Assembly: GCA_027942475.1 (NCBI GenBank)
Contig: JAQFVP010000002.1
Location: forward strand, 1 to 64,000
Length of the DNA stretch: 64,000 nucleotides
From: Simkania sp.
Lineage (GTDB): Bacteria > Chlamydiota > Chlamydiia > Chlamydiales > Simkaniaceae
Direction of reading: 5' to 3'
Under the pieces are notes generated by a model that did no database searches, was not told the origin of the DNA, and worked only from the letters and a program-made list of their open reading frames with translations. The translations under genes were made by a program, and so were the position numbers. Of the stretch, positions 29,089 through 39,642 are shown one piece after another. Each line of letters begins with the position of its first letter. The stretch's first letter is position 1.

Positions 29089-30213
29089 ATGAATTATGTA
29101 ACACCGACGAGCGGGGATGCGGCATACAGCATTAACACAGTCACTCAAAACGGGTCTTCGATCTACTCTTTGTCCCGTAGGATGTACGAGCGCTTTTTGC
29201 AAGTATACGACACTGTTTTCCCAATCAATATCGCTACAAACAGGCGTGAGTTCGGGTATTTGCCGAAATTTGCAAGTAAAACCTTGGAGAATATCGCTAC
29301 CGATTTGTATCAAATCGCGCATACATATCGACACCGCAACGAGGAGATGGAAGATCGCCTCGGAAAAATTTTTGATTCCATTTTTTTGCATGTATCAAAC
29401 AAGCAAATCAACAGGCCCCTTATTGTGGACTCGAAAAAGTGCGCCGCCGAGGACCCGTATTTAACAAAACAATTACCTGGTTCAGACGCTCTGTCTTTGT
29501 TCGGGGGTAGACTCATCATTTCAAAAGAGTTTATCGAAAATGTTGACGCCTGGGATTATTCCAAAGAGGGAAAAGTCACAAAAGAGGACGTTTTGGCAGC
29601 TGCTCTCGGACATGAAATCGCCCATCTAGAAATAGGTCATCCGGGCAAACGCACGGCGCAAAACATCGCGATAAAAGTTATTGTGTATCCTCTACTTAGT
29701 TCAATGTATTGTACTACTGCCTCTCTTGCTACTTTTAACGCAATCAAACTTTTCCTTGTTCACAGTACTTTTTCTCGCATTAAGGACTTGGTGGATAAAA
29801 AAATCGCGGGAGAAACTATTTTCTATCTTCTACTTAGTGCAATTTATTATACTGGCACCCCTCTTTTTCTTGTTGACGCGGTCAAACTTTTCCCCCTTTG
29901 CGCATCTTTCTTTTGGATTATGGATTTGCGTGGAAGTCACAAAGCTGAGAGGGAAGCGGATGAATATGGAATTGAGCTCATGCACAAGGCAAGGTACAAT
30001 ATGGAGGGGGCTCTTACTTTGCAAAAAATTTGTAAAAACAGTTTCGAAAAAAATCCGAAAACCACCCCACAGATGAAAAAGATGATGGATTCGGGGGTTA
30101 CCGGTCATCCTTCTTATGAAAGCCGTATCAAGGCCAATAAAGAGACAATACAAAAGATTGCATTAAGAAAGCTCGCATTCGCATGTGTTGAATCCGAAAA
30201 GGGTGTTTTTTAG
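29089..30213 (+). CDS. M48-like zinc metalloprotease, paralog 1
   Basis: LAAALGHEIAHLEIGH (HExxH), hydrophobic hairpins, then HKAEREADEYGIELMHKARYN (M48 EXXXD-type motif). Confidence 0.8.
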   Translation: MNYVTPTSGDAAYSINTVTQNGSSIYSLSRRMYERFLQVYDTVFPINIATNRREFGYLPKFASKTLENIATDLYQIAHTYRHRNEEMEDRLGKIFDSIFLHVSNKQINRPLIVDSKKCAAEDPYLTKQLPGSDALSLFGGRLIISKEFIENVDAWDYSKEGKVTKEDVLAAALGHEIAHLEIGHPGKRTAQNIAIKVIVYPLLSSMYCTTASLATFNAIKLFLVHSTFSRIKDLVDKKIAGETIFYLLLSAIYYTGTPLFLVDAVKLFPLCASFFWIMDLRGSHKAEREADEYGIELMHKARYNMEGALTLQKICKNSFEKNPKTTPQMKKMMDSGVTGHPSYESRIKANKETIQKIALRKLAFACVESEKGVF

Positions 30214-30604
30214 CTCGGTGTATTCCATTTTTCTTGACTTGTCAGGTCTGCCTTTCCCGGAATCAAGGCGCATTTTTTATAATCCGAAATGTGGTTGCGC
30301 ATTTTACGGTCCCTTTCAAATCTGAGCCTATCTTGCTAGGGCTTCTCTTTTTTTATCTAAAAAATTTATTTGTCATTATTTAATAAAAGATTTCATTTAA
30401 TTAATAATCGGATAGCAGTGCTCTGCTTATAGAATCGATTTTTTAATACAGTACGGTAAAAAAAAAATATTTTATAAATTATAATTTTTCAATATATTTT
30501 TAATATAATTTTATTTATCATTTGAAATGAAACTAAAAGACTCGTATAATTAATCGATAATTAAAAAACTATTTTTATATAAAAATAAGAGAGGGGAATA
30601 TTAC

Positions 30605-31585
30605 GTGAATTATTCAATATCTATAAGCGAGGATAGAGCACATCATGCCAATACGGCAATGCAAAACACATCTTCTACCTATTCTTTACCCCGTAGTATG
30701 TACGGTCGCTTCTCGGAAATATACGACACTGTTTTCCCAATCAATGTCGCTACAAACAGTCGTGAGTTTGGGTATTTGCCAAAATTCATCAGTGAAAAGC
30801 AGGAAGATGCCGCTAACAATTTGTATAACTACATGCGTGTATATCGACATTTTGACAAGGAAATGGAAAATCGCTTTGAAAAAATTTTCGATTCTCTCTT
30901 CTTGCATGTATCAAACAAGCAAATCAACAAACCCTTTATCTTCAGCTCAAAAAAGTTCACCACCCGGAACCCAAATTTAGGAAACAGTCTCCCTTTACAA
31001 GCTATGACCTTGTTCGGAGGTAGAATCATCTTTTCAAAAGAGCTTATTGAGAGTATTGATGCCTGGGATTATTCCAAAGAGGAAGGGGTCACAAAAGAGG
31101 ACGTGTTGGCGGCTGCTCTCGGACATGAAATGGCCCATGCAGACATAGATCATCTAACCAAATGCACGGCGCAAGTAATCGCGGGAGAGTCTCTTTTCTC
31201 TCTTCTAACTACTGCAGTTGCTTATTTTACTGGCACTCTTTCTATCCTAAACGGGATCGCATTTCTCCCTTTTTACTGCATTTTTTCTTGCATTAACAAG
31301 TTGAATGTGCAGCAAGAAGCGGAAAGAGAGGCGGATAAATATGGAATTGAGCTCATACACAAGGCAGGCTACAACACAAAGGGATCTCTTACTTTGCAAA
31401 AAGTCCTGAAAAATGAATTCGAAAACAATCCGATGGTTGGCCCATGGGCTAAAAAGATGCGAAGTTGGGAGATTTCCACTCATCCTTCTTTTGAAAGTCG
31501 TATCAAGGCCAATCAAGAGACAATAAAGGAGATTGCACGAAGAGAAATTGCGTCTAAGCAAGGCCGAGGTAAAAAAATAAAATAG
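30605..31585 (+). CDS. M48-like zinc metalloprotease, paralog 2
   Basis: LAAALGHEMAHADIDH (HExxH), QEAEREADKYGIELIHKAGYN; high similarity to the 29089 ORF. GTG start. Confidence 0.8.
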   Translation: MNYSISISEDRAHHANTAMQNTSSTYSLPRSMYGRFSEIYDTVFPINVATNSREFGYLPKFISEKQEDAANNLYNYMRVYRHFDKEMENRFEKIFDSLFLHVSNKQINKPFIFSSKKFTTRNPNLGNSLPLQAMTLFGGRIIFSKELIESIDAWDYSKEEGVTKEDVLAAALGHEMAHADIDHLTKCTAQVIAGESLFSLLTTAVAYFTGTLSILNGIAFLPFYCIFSCINKLNVQQEAEREADKYGIELIHKAGYNTKGSLTLQKVLKNEFENNPMVGPWAKKMRSWEISTHPSFESRIKANQETIKEIARREIASKQGRGKKIK

Positions 31586-31703
31586 CGAGAGGAACAATTT
31601 TCGCTGAAAGTTCTCTTTTAAACACACCTTGTGCTCTTTGAATTGTGCACGTTCCTTTCCGTAGATAGACCCTTTTTTGCATTTTTTTGAGGAGGAATGA
31701 GTG

Positions 31704-31765
31704 GCTCCTTGTTCAGTTTGAATGAATTTTTGGAAGTTTTTTCATCAATTTTTTCAACACAGTCT
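31704..31765. mobile_element. Short IS-end remnant, same sequence as 46512-46606
   Basis: ggctccttgttcagtttgaat...tttttggaagttttttcatcaattttttcaacacagtc versus ggctctttgttcattttgaat...ttttagaagtttttttttaccggttttttcaacacagtc. Confidence 0.5.
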
Positions 31766-31771
31766 TGCCAT

Positions 31772-31930
31772 TTGCAAAAAGTTCTTTTAAAAATGGAGGC
31801 AAAGTAACGCTTAGCACTAGCCCATCGAAGAAAAAGAGGCTAACTTGGAAAATATCCGATAATCCTTAACTTATGAAAGTCTTATCAAGGCCGATAAAGA
31901 GAAGAGATTGTATTAAGAGAAAGCACACCT
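31772..31930 (+). pseudogene. Remnant of the 3' end of a third M48-like paralog
   Basis: ttgcaaaaagttctt...cccatcgaagaaaaagaggctaacttggaaaatatccgataatcc...tatgaaagtcttatcaaggccgataaagag aligns with the paralog 2 3' end but has in-frame stops. Confidence 0.65.
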
Positions 31931-32245
31931 AAAAACCAATAAATTTCCTTAAAATTATCGATTTTTGGGAATATCCTATTCTAAGAATCGGGCACAAAAC
32001 GGTTTATGCAGTCTTTTTGCACGATTTGAAAAAGCATCTTTTTTACTTTTCTTGCACTTTTAATTTTTTGCTACGCCAGTGATCGAGCGTTGATTTTAGC
32101 TCTTGACAATGCTTTTTCTCCACGCTCTCATTGACTCTCAAAGATTTTACCCCTTGCCTTCCAATCTATTAGCGATTAGATGGAAAGTGAACCCCAACAT
32201 GTGTATCTAAAAAAATTTTTTTGTGTGCATGTACGCACTTTTATC

Positions 32246-32370
32246 GTGACTACTCTCCTGCCTAAAGGCAAAGGCTTCTTAAGGATTGACACCCAAACCA
32301 TCTAGCCCGAGGGTTATTTTCGAAAAGTGTTTTACAAGAACAAACCGTAAAGTCAAGGCGAGCTCCGCTC
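32246..32370 (-). repeat. Dispersed non-coding repeat, copy R5 (inverted)
   Basis: Reverse complement reads gagctcgccttgactttacggtttgttcttgtaaaac...gggctagatggtttgggtgtcaatcc...gcctttgcctttaggcaggagagtagtcac. Confidence 0.7.
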
Positions 32371-32416
32371 TTGAAGCTTAAGCAAAAGATGTTTAATATC
32401 TTGAATCGGGGAGAAT

Positions 32417-33160
32417 TTGACAATGACTGGAAAATCTGAACATTTTAAAGGCAAGAGCGTAGATGAGCACCTCCAAGACGCAAGAGAAAGGGGGGAAGAG
32501 GTGCATGCCACAAAAGCCCCCGAGCCTTTTGCCGCATGCATCGATAGCATCAAAGAAACGTCCATACTGCTGCTCGGGTTTTGGGTATTGCTTTTTGCTT
32601 TTCAGGTCCCCTCCGCTTTTTCTATCCTCGCTATTTTCTCTGTTGGTTGGATTCTTTGGAAAGGGGGGCGGGCCGCTCTTTCCAGTTGGGAACGACTAGA
32701 GCATCTCCACCAGCTCATTGAACAAGAGAGATACGAAATTCAGCACCACCGGTCACAAGAAAAAGAGGAGCTGCGATCTATGTATGCAAAAAAAGGGTTT
32801 TCAGGCGCCTTGTTAGATCAAGTGGTAGAGGTGCTCATGGCCGATAACAACCGTTTGCTTCTCGTCATGCTCGAAGAAGAGCTCGGACTCTCTTTAGAAA
32901 CGCACGAACACCCCCTAAAACACGCGTGCGGCGCTGCATGTGGCGCATTTCTTGCGGCCGGCAGTGTTTTGGTAGGAGCTTTTATCGGAAACACTTGGGG
33001 AGTTGTTTTTATGTCGCTTGCATTGTTTGCAACGGCCACTTGGGTTCTCTTAAAAAAAGAGGAGCAATTCTCTGTAAAATCGATGATCTGGAACCTCGCA
33101 GTGGCTGTGCTTGCCATGGGAACGATCTATCTCACAGCAAAATGGGGACAGATCATTTGA
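32417..33160 (+). CDS. Membrane protein, possibly VIT1/CCC1-like (Chlamydia CT728-like position)
   Basis: Several TM segments; MLEEELGLSLETHEHPLKHACGAACGAFLAAGSVLVGAF; located between serS and the P-type ATPase. Confidence 0.65.
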   Translation: MTMTGKSEHFKGKSVDEHLQDARERGEEVHATKAPEPFAACIDSIKETSILLLGFWVLLFAFQVPSAFSILAIFSVGWILWKGGRAALSSWERLEHLHQLIEQERYEIQHHRSQEKEELRSMYAKKGFSGALLDQVVEVLMADNNRLLLVMLEEELGLSLETHEHPLKHACGAACGAFLAAGSVLVGAFIGNTWGVVFMSLALFATATWVLLKKEEQFSVKSMIWNLAVAVLAMGTIYLTAKWGQII

Positions 33161-35103
33161 CCCCTTATATCTTTGACGAATTTTTTACCTCGGGAAAAGA
33201 GGAGAGCATCAGCCCGTTTCTTACAAAAAGCTCGCGCAAATGGGCAAAAAATTTAGGATTAAAAACTTCTTTATTATCCGCTCTTTTTTTATGCAGTGCT
33301 TTTTTCACCTCCTTTTACTTTGCTCCCCTATCAAATGTACTTCTCCTTTTTGTCTACTTTTTGTCTGGAACACCTGCGCTTCAAAATGCAGTGGAAGATG
33401 TGAAAAGTCTCGAAATAAACATCGATGTTCTCATGACTTTGGCCGCTTTTCTCTCTTTCTCAGTGGGCAGCCAGATGGAGGGAGGGCTTCTTCTCGTCTT
33501 GTTTTCCCTGTCTGGCACTTTGGAAGAAACCGTTTCCAAAAAAGCAAAGGGGGCTCTATTTCTTTTGAGCAAACTTTCCCCTACCCTTGCCACCGTGGTG
33601 GGAGAAAAGGGAAACTGTTTTCAAAAATCGGTTTCTGAAATTGAGATCGGAAGCCAAATCTTGATTCAGGCAGGGGAAATCGTTCCTCTAGATGGGCTTG
33701 TCGTTTCAGGGAGCTCTTTTGTGAATTTGCAGCACTTGACTGGGGAGAGTATCCCCGTATCCAAGTCCAAAGGGGATGAAGTCAAAGCGGGAAGTCGCAA
33801 CTTAGACGGCACATTGACTATTTGCGTAACGTGCAAAAATGAGGATTCCACTCTATCTAAACTCATTGAGCTGATAAGCCGCGCCCAAAACATGAAACCG
33901 CGCGTACAACGCGTTCTCGATCGTTTTACCCAAAGATATGCCACAGCTATTATTGCACTTTTTTTTCTTTTTGCGCTCGGTTTGCCTTGGGCATTTCCGA
34001 TCCCTTATTTTGGCATTCAAGGATCTTTCTACCGGGCTTTGACCTTTTTGATCGCCGCCTCCCCTTGCGCTTTGATTATCGCCACCCCCATCGCCTATTT
34101 GAGCGCGATCAGCGCCTGCGCTCGCAAGGGAATTCTTCTCAAGGGGGGGGTCATACTCGATGCCCTGGCAAGCTGCAAAACAATTGCTTTTGATAAAACA
34201 GGCACCCTTACAACCGGGCAACTATCGTGCGAAGATCTGTTTTGTGTATCCAAAGACCCCGTTTGCACCGTTGATCAAGCGATCCAAATGGCAGCATCCT
34301 TGGAAAAGCACGCGACCCACCCCATGGGAAGGGCGATTAGAGCTCTTGCAAAAGGGAAAAATCTCTCGATTCAAGAGGTCGAAGATTTTCAATGTATAGC
34401 GGGCTTTGGCTTGACGGGTCGGATCGAAAAGCGCCTAGTCTCGATTGGAAGTGCGCCCTTTATTCATGAAAAACTCGCTATTAAAAGGGATTTGACATCC
34501 CTTGCAAAGCAGGGGGAATATTCCACAACTTTTTTGCTTGTAGAGCAATCCCTTTTTCTTTTTTGCTTTAAAGATACCATCCGCCCCGAAGCCTTAGCAG
34601 CGGTGCGCCGTTTGCAAGAAATACACAAACTCGATTTGGCCATTTTGACGGGAGATGGTCTTGTGAACTGCGCTGCAGTGGCAAATCTGCTCGGCATCGA
34701 AACATTTTTTGCTGAGCTCAACCCCGAACATAAATTGCACAAGGTTTCCGATCTCTCATATGCAAGTAACCTCGCCATGGTCGGAGATGGGATGAATGAT
34801 GCTCCTTCTTTGGCGCGTGCTACAGTGGGCATTTCCATGGGAAAGGAGGGCAGCTCCATGGCCATCGATGCTTCTGATGTGGTTTTTTTACAAAATGATC
34901 TTAATTGCCTCGATTGGCTGTATCTCAAAGCGCGCAAAACCACTCGGATTGTGCGGGAAAATCTCTTTTTTGCCCTGATGATGATCTGCTCGGCGACCCT
35001 GCCCGCGGTGATGGGGTGGATTCCCCTATGGCTCGCCGTCCTTGTTCATGAAGGGGGTACGGTTCTCGTGGCTTTAAATGGTCTACGACTCCTTAAAAAA
35101 TAA
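33142..35103 (+). CDS. zntA: Heavy-metal P-type ATPase (ZntA/CadA-like), lacking an N-terminal HMA domain
   Basis: LTGESIPVSK, ASPCALIIATP, FDKTGTLTTG, MVGDGMNDAPSLARATVGISMG; in-frame ATG at 33142 overlaps the upstream gene. Confidence 0.88.
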   Translation: MGTDHLTPYIFDEFFTSGKEESISPFLTKSSRKWAKNLGLKTSLLSALFLCSAFFTSFYFAPLSNVLLLFVYFLSGTPALQNAVEDVKSLEINIDVLMTLAAFLSFSVGSQMEGGLLLVLFSLSGTLEETVSKKAKGALFLLSKLSPTLATVVGEKGNCFQKSVSEIEIGSQILIQAGEIVPLDGLVVSGSSFVNLQHLTGESIPVSKSKGDEVKAGSRNLDGTLTICVTCKNEDSTLSKLIELISRAQNMKPRVQRVLDRFTQRYATAIIALFFLFALGLPWAFPIPYFGIQGSFYRALTFLIAASPCALIIATPIAYLSAISACARKGILLKGGVILDALASCKTIAFDKTGTLTTGQLSCEDLFCVSKDPVCTVDQAIQMAASLEKHATHPMGRAIRALAKGKNLSIQEVEDFQCIAGFGLTGRIEKRLVSIGSAPFIHEKLAIKRDLTSLAKQGEYSTTFLLVEQSLFLFCFKDTIRPEALAAVRRLQEIHKLDLAILTGDGLVNCAAVANLLGIETFFAELNPEHKLHKVSDLSYASNLAMVGDGMNDAPSLARATVGISMGKEGSSMAIDASDVVFLQNDLNCLDWLYLKARKTTRIVRENLFFALMMICSATLPAVMGWIPLWLAVLVHEGGTVLVALNGLRLLKK

Positions 35104-35238
35104 CCTTTTTTTGCTTTGTTTGAAAAAAAAGAGCAAATTTGTATTTTTATTTTTTATAAGGGGCACGTCGCGGTTGCAGACTAAAGATTTGCAACCCCGC
35201 GCCCTTTGCGTTTTATAATCTAGTCAGCTTAGGAAACA

Positions 35239-38200
35239 GTGAAAAGACCACAGACAGAAGAAAAGCAAGCCAGAAAAAGCGCTATTACATTTGAAAGTGA
35301 GCAATTTGAAAAATATTATCTGTGGCTTCAAAACCACATGCCGGATGGATTTTTTGAAGAGATCAATCCAAATCAGCTTACATTAGTCACCCACTACTTG
35401 ATGGGCTTTGACTTGCAAGACTATCTGTGCCACATTCAACTCAAGGATCGCGCTTTTGTCTTGATCTTGGATAGTCCTGATGCTGATCTAAAGGTGTTAA
35501 AAAAATTTCATTTCTATGGGATTCGCAATTATCAGACTTTTGTTTCAAATGCACCTCCCCCATTCAAGGGGCTCAAACAAAAACTCAGAGTCGCAATGGT
35601 CGTTTTTACCTCGTGCACCGAACAGGTTGAAACAACATGCGATCTGCGCATTTCTAAAGAGCAGCGAGAGGATCTATTCAAATGCGTGAAAAAACAGAAT
35701 GTGGAAATCGATTTAGAGGAGTTTAATCAGCTCATCTGTGGGATAGATAGCCGTTTTTTGCGCAGCCTGACACATGATCGGCTCGTTTTAGCCCTTTTGA
35801 TGTTTTTTAGGGCCCGCGATAGAGACCACTGCCAATATGAGATTCGCTACAACGAAGATTGGAAGAAAAAAGGGAAAAGCACACCCTCTGTGCAAATTGT
35901 ATTTGCCTGGCGCAATACGCCCAAATACCGTTTTATTTATCTCTTGGCCAAAATGATCTTTCGTCATCAGTTAAATATGGTCCGCGTGACGGCGGCCTAT
36001 GTTCAACCTTATGAAAAAAATAGCATTTTGGTCATGTCTGGGGTTTGCATGGGATCGAAGGCAAGGCTGCTTGGGAAGAAGCGGATATGCCCGATTTCTT
36101 AAAAGAGCTCGTTACCCTCAAATGCTTCCCAGATACTGATCAAATTGAACGGATATTTGTCGGGCCCAAAATTGTCACTGGGAATCAGGGAAGCCTAATC
36201 AGAGTCATGGTGAGTTTTGTGCACCAAATGCTGGTGCATGCAGATATGAACCAATACAGTTTACTCAACGTGGAAGAGGGGCTATGTCGCCACCCCGAAC
36301 TGACAATGCGTATTGTCAAAGCATTTTATTTGAAATTTCATCCCCAAAAGCAGGATGAAAAGGGATACAAGAAAGAGAGAGGGGAGCTTTTCTCTCTTGT
36401 AGAACATTTAGATACAGGACATGAGCACAATGATACACGACGGAAAAATATTCTCAAAATGGCGATTTATTTCGTCGATTACACGCTAAAAAACAACTTT
36501 TTTAGAAATAATAAAAGCTCTTTTTCATTTCGACTAGACCCCAGTTACCTAAACCTAGTTCCCTACGATCGATTTGTTCATTTTCCGGAGCTGCCCCATG
36601 CCATTTTCTTTGTACAAGGAATGTATTTCATCGGGTTTCACATCCGATTTAAAGACTTATCTCGTGGAGGCCTTAGAACCGTGTTTCCCCAGCGCTTTGA
36701 ACAGATGGCCTCCGAGCGAAATGATGTATTTTCCGAATGCTACCACCTCGCTTATACCCAACAAAAAAAGAACAAAGACATTCCGGAAGGGGGCTCCAAG
36801 GGGGTGATTTTTTTAGAGCCATACGAACGGCTTTTTTCAGAATCGGATGTGCTGAGCAAAGAGCTCAAACGGGGCGGCGTTTCGGAAGAAGAGATTGGCA
36901 AAGCGATTGAAAAATTCAAAAAGCAGCAGAAAAGGCAGTACCTCTATCAGACGCAACGCACATTTATCCATAGTTTGATGACCCTCGTGAACTGCCATGA
37001 AGATGGGACATTGAAATCAAAAGATGTTGTTGATTATTGGAGAAAACCGGAATACATCTACCTCGGACCGGATGAAAACATGCACAACGACATGATTCGT
37101 TGGATTGCTCATTACAGTCAAACAGTTGGGTACAAGCCGGGAAGCGCATTTATTTCGAGCAAACCAACCTACGGAATCAACCACAAAGAGTACGGAGTGA
37201 CCTCCCTCGGCGTCAACATCTACATGCAAACCACGTTAAAGCATCTCAATGTCAACCCCAAGACAGATCGGTTCACAATTAAAATGTCGGGGGGTCCGGA
37301 CGGAGACGTTGCTGGAAATCAGATCTTAAATCTATATCGCTTGGCCCCAAAAACAGCCAAATTACTCACCGTAACTGACATCTCCGGAACCATTTATGAT
37401 CCCGAAGGGTTAGACCTTTTGACCATGGTACAACTGTTTGAAAATGGAGTTCCCCTCGCCTTTTATCCTCCCGAAGAGCTTCATGAAGGTGGTTTTTTGC
37501 TCGATCTCAAGACAAAGAAAGAGGAGTCTATTTATGCAGCGAAAACCCTTTGTTGGAGGAAGAAAGGGAAAAAACTATACAAAACGTGGCTCGCGGGTAG
37601 CGAAATGAATGAGCTGTTTCACCACCACCTCCATCGGGTCAAAACAGACATCTTTATTCCTGCAGGAGGGCGTCCTAATACCTTGAACAAAAAGAATTAT
37701 ACCGAATTTCTCGATGCCGAAGGAAACCCTTCTTCTAAAGTAATTATTGAAGGAGCAAACTTGTATTTCACACCTAGTGCGCGTCGCGCCCTAGAAAATC
37801 TCGGTGCGCTGATCATCAAAGACAGCTCCGCCAACAAAGGGGGGGTGATTTGTTCTTCGATGGAAGTTTTAGCGAGCTTAATCCTGAGCAAAGAGGAGTT
37901 TTTGCGAGAAAAGCCAAGACTGATGGAGGAAATTCTTGCGATCATTGAGAAAAAAGCAGAAAACGAAGGGGAGCTACTACTCAAAACGCGCAGCCAAACA
38001 GGGGATTTTCTCACAGAGATTTCAGATCAAATTTCAAAAAAAATCAATACCTATACCTACGATTTACTCGATCATCTAGACAAAATGATTTTGCCCTCTC
38101 ACCCAGACGATCCTCTGGTTAAAGCTTTGCTCGGGATCTGCCCTCCCCTTCTCGCCTCAAAATATCGAGAGCGCATCATCCAAAAATTGCCCATTCTCCA

Positions 38201-38363
38201 CAAAAAAGCAATGATTGCTTGTCACCTCGCCTCTCAGATTGTCTATAAAAAAGGGCTGCAATGGTCCCCCTCCATCGTCGATGTGCTCCCTCTCATCGCC
38301 TCTGACCCTACGATCACCTCTGCCCTTTCCTTGAGAGGACATGATATCAGATCCCTTTTTTAA
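35239..38363 (+). pseudogene. NAD-specific glutamate dehydrogenase, split by a frameshift near 36040 into two ORFs (35239..36102 and 36045..38363)
   Basis: FKDLSRGGLRTVFPQRFEQMASERNDVFSECYHLAYTQQKKNKDIPEGGSKGVIFLE in ORF2; ORF1 reads ...ILVMSG then frame 0 continues GLHGIEGKAAWEEADMPDFLKEL. Confidence 0.8.
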
Positions 38364-38402
38364 AATTTAACCTGCTTATTATAAGATGTTTAATACAAAA
38401 AA

Positions 38403-38429
38403 TAAGCACTCTTAATAGGATAGTGCTAA
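38403..38429 (+). promoter_or_regulatory. CIRCE operator (HrcA-binding inverted repeat)
   Basis: TAAGCACTC-N9-TAGTGCTAA versus consensus TTAGCACTC-N9-GAGTGCTAA; immediately upstream of hrcA. Confidence 0.9.
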
Positions 38430-38499
38430 AAATTGTTGCTAACTTTTCTACTTGTTTGCTATAGTAAGGTCGAAACAAAAATAAGACGATCACCATTTG

Positions 38500-39633
38500 A
38501 TGACTTCCAAAAAGCAACAAAGAGATACACAAGAAAAGATGATTTTAATGGAGCTCATCGATCTTTATATCGTTACGGGGGAACCAATTGGATCTAAAAC
38601 CTTAAAAGAGAAAGGGTTTAATCGCTTTAGTTCAGCGACCATCCGCAACTACTTTACCAGGCTAGAAAAAGAGGGTTTTTTACGCCAAAAACACACATCG
38701 GGTGGGAGAATACCCACCGCCTCAGCCTACAAGTACTACGCCAAACAACACATCCAAGCAACGGCAATCGAATCCAAAACCCTTCAAGAGCTAAAAAAAG
38801 GGTTGACCAAAGAGAGCAGCGAAGTGGTCAAATACCTCCAAGATGCCTCTGAACTTTTCAGCAATCTCACGACAAGCGCCGTTTTCCTCTCCTCTCCGAG
38901 ATTTGATAAGGATTTGATTCTAAGTGTCAAGCTCATAGCAATTGATAAGAGGCGTTATTTGTGCGTGCTCGTCACCGATTTTGGTCTTATCCATACCGAG
39001 GTGTTGCATTCGCCCAAAAAAATCAGCAGTTTCACCCTAAAGAGAATAGAAAAATATTTTTACTTTCGCATGACCGGTTTGGAAAGGCCAGAGCTGAATA
39101 TGCAGGAAAAGCGCATTGCCTCCGACTTTTACAATGAAATATTACTTCGACATATCGTAGACTATTCAAACTTTAGTGCAGAAGATGTATACAAAACCGG
39201 ATTTGCAAAACTGTTGCATTTTTCCGAATTTCGGGATGCAGCCGTATTGGCAACAGGGCTTTCCCTTTTTGAAGATATGTTTTACATGAGACATCTGCTC
39301 AAACAGTGCACCGACTCTGCCCAGCTTTGTTTTTGGATTGGAGAGGATTTGATCCGCGGCAGTGCGCATACAAGCGTCATTGCCATCCCCTATTTTATCC
39401 ATGGCAAGCCCGTGGGATCGGTCGCCTTGCTCGGCCCCACCCGCATGTCTTACCCCAAGATGTTTGGCATCATAAAGGCTTTTTCAACCATTTTAAGTGA
39501 CACATTGACACGCAACTTGAGCAAATACAAAATCACCTACCGACAACCACAAAATCGGGCAATCGATATGGACACAAAAGATCTCATTTATTTAACCCAA
39601 GCGCAACACCTGCTCTTGGAGGACCAAAGTTAA
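38500..39633 (+). CDS. hrcA: Heat-inducible transcription repressor HrcA
   Basis: LMELIDLYIVTGEPIGSKTLKEK, SSATIRNYFTRLEKEGFL; operon with grpE and dnaK. Confidence 0.95.
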   Translation: MTSKKQQRDTQEKMILMELIDLYIVTGEPIGSKTLKEKGFNRFSSATIRNYFTRLEKEGFLRQKHTSGGRIPTASAYKYYAKQHIQATAIESKTLQELKKGLTKESSEVVKYLQDASELFSNLTTSAVFLSSPRFDKDLILSVKLIAIDKRRYLCVLVTDFGLIHTEVLHSPKKISSFTLKRIEKYFYFRMTGLERPELNMQEKRIASDFYNEILLRHIVDYSNFSAEDVYKTGFAKLLHFSEFRDAAVLATGLSLFEDMFYMRHLLKQCTDSAQLCFWIGEDLIRGSAHTSVIAIPYFIHGKPVGSVALLGPTRMSYPKMFGIIKAFSTILSDTLTRNLSKYKITYRQPQNRAIDMDTKDLIYLTQAQHLLLEDQS

Positions 39634-39642
39634 GGAGAATTA

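Noticed and set aside
32926-33141. N-terminal extension of the zntA ORF as given in the ORF track
   Set aside because: The extension runs inside the upstream CT728-like gene in another frame and resembles no HMA domain; the ATG at 33142 gives a better start
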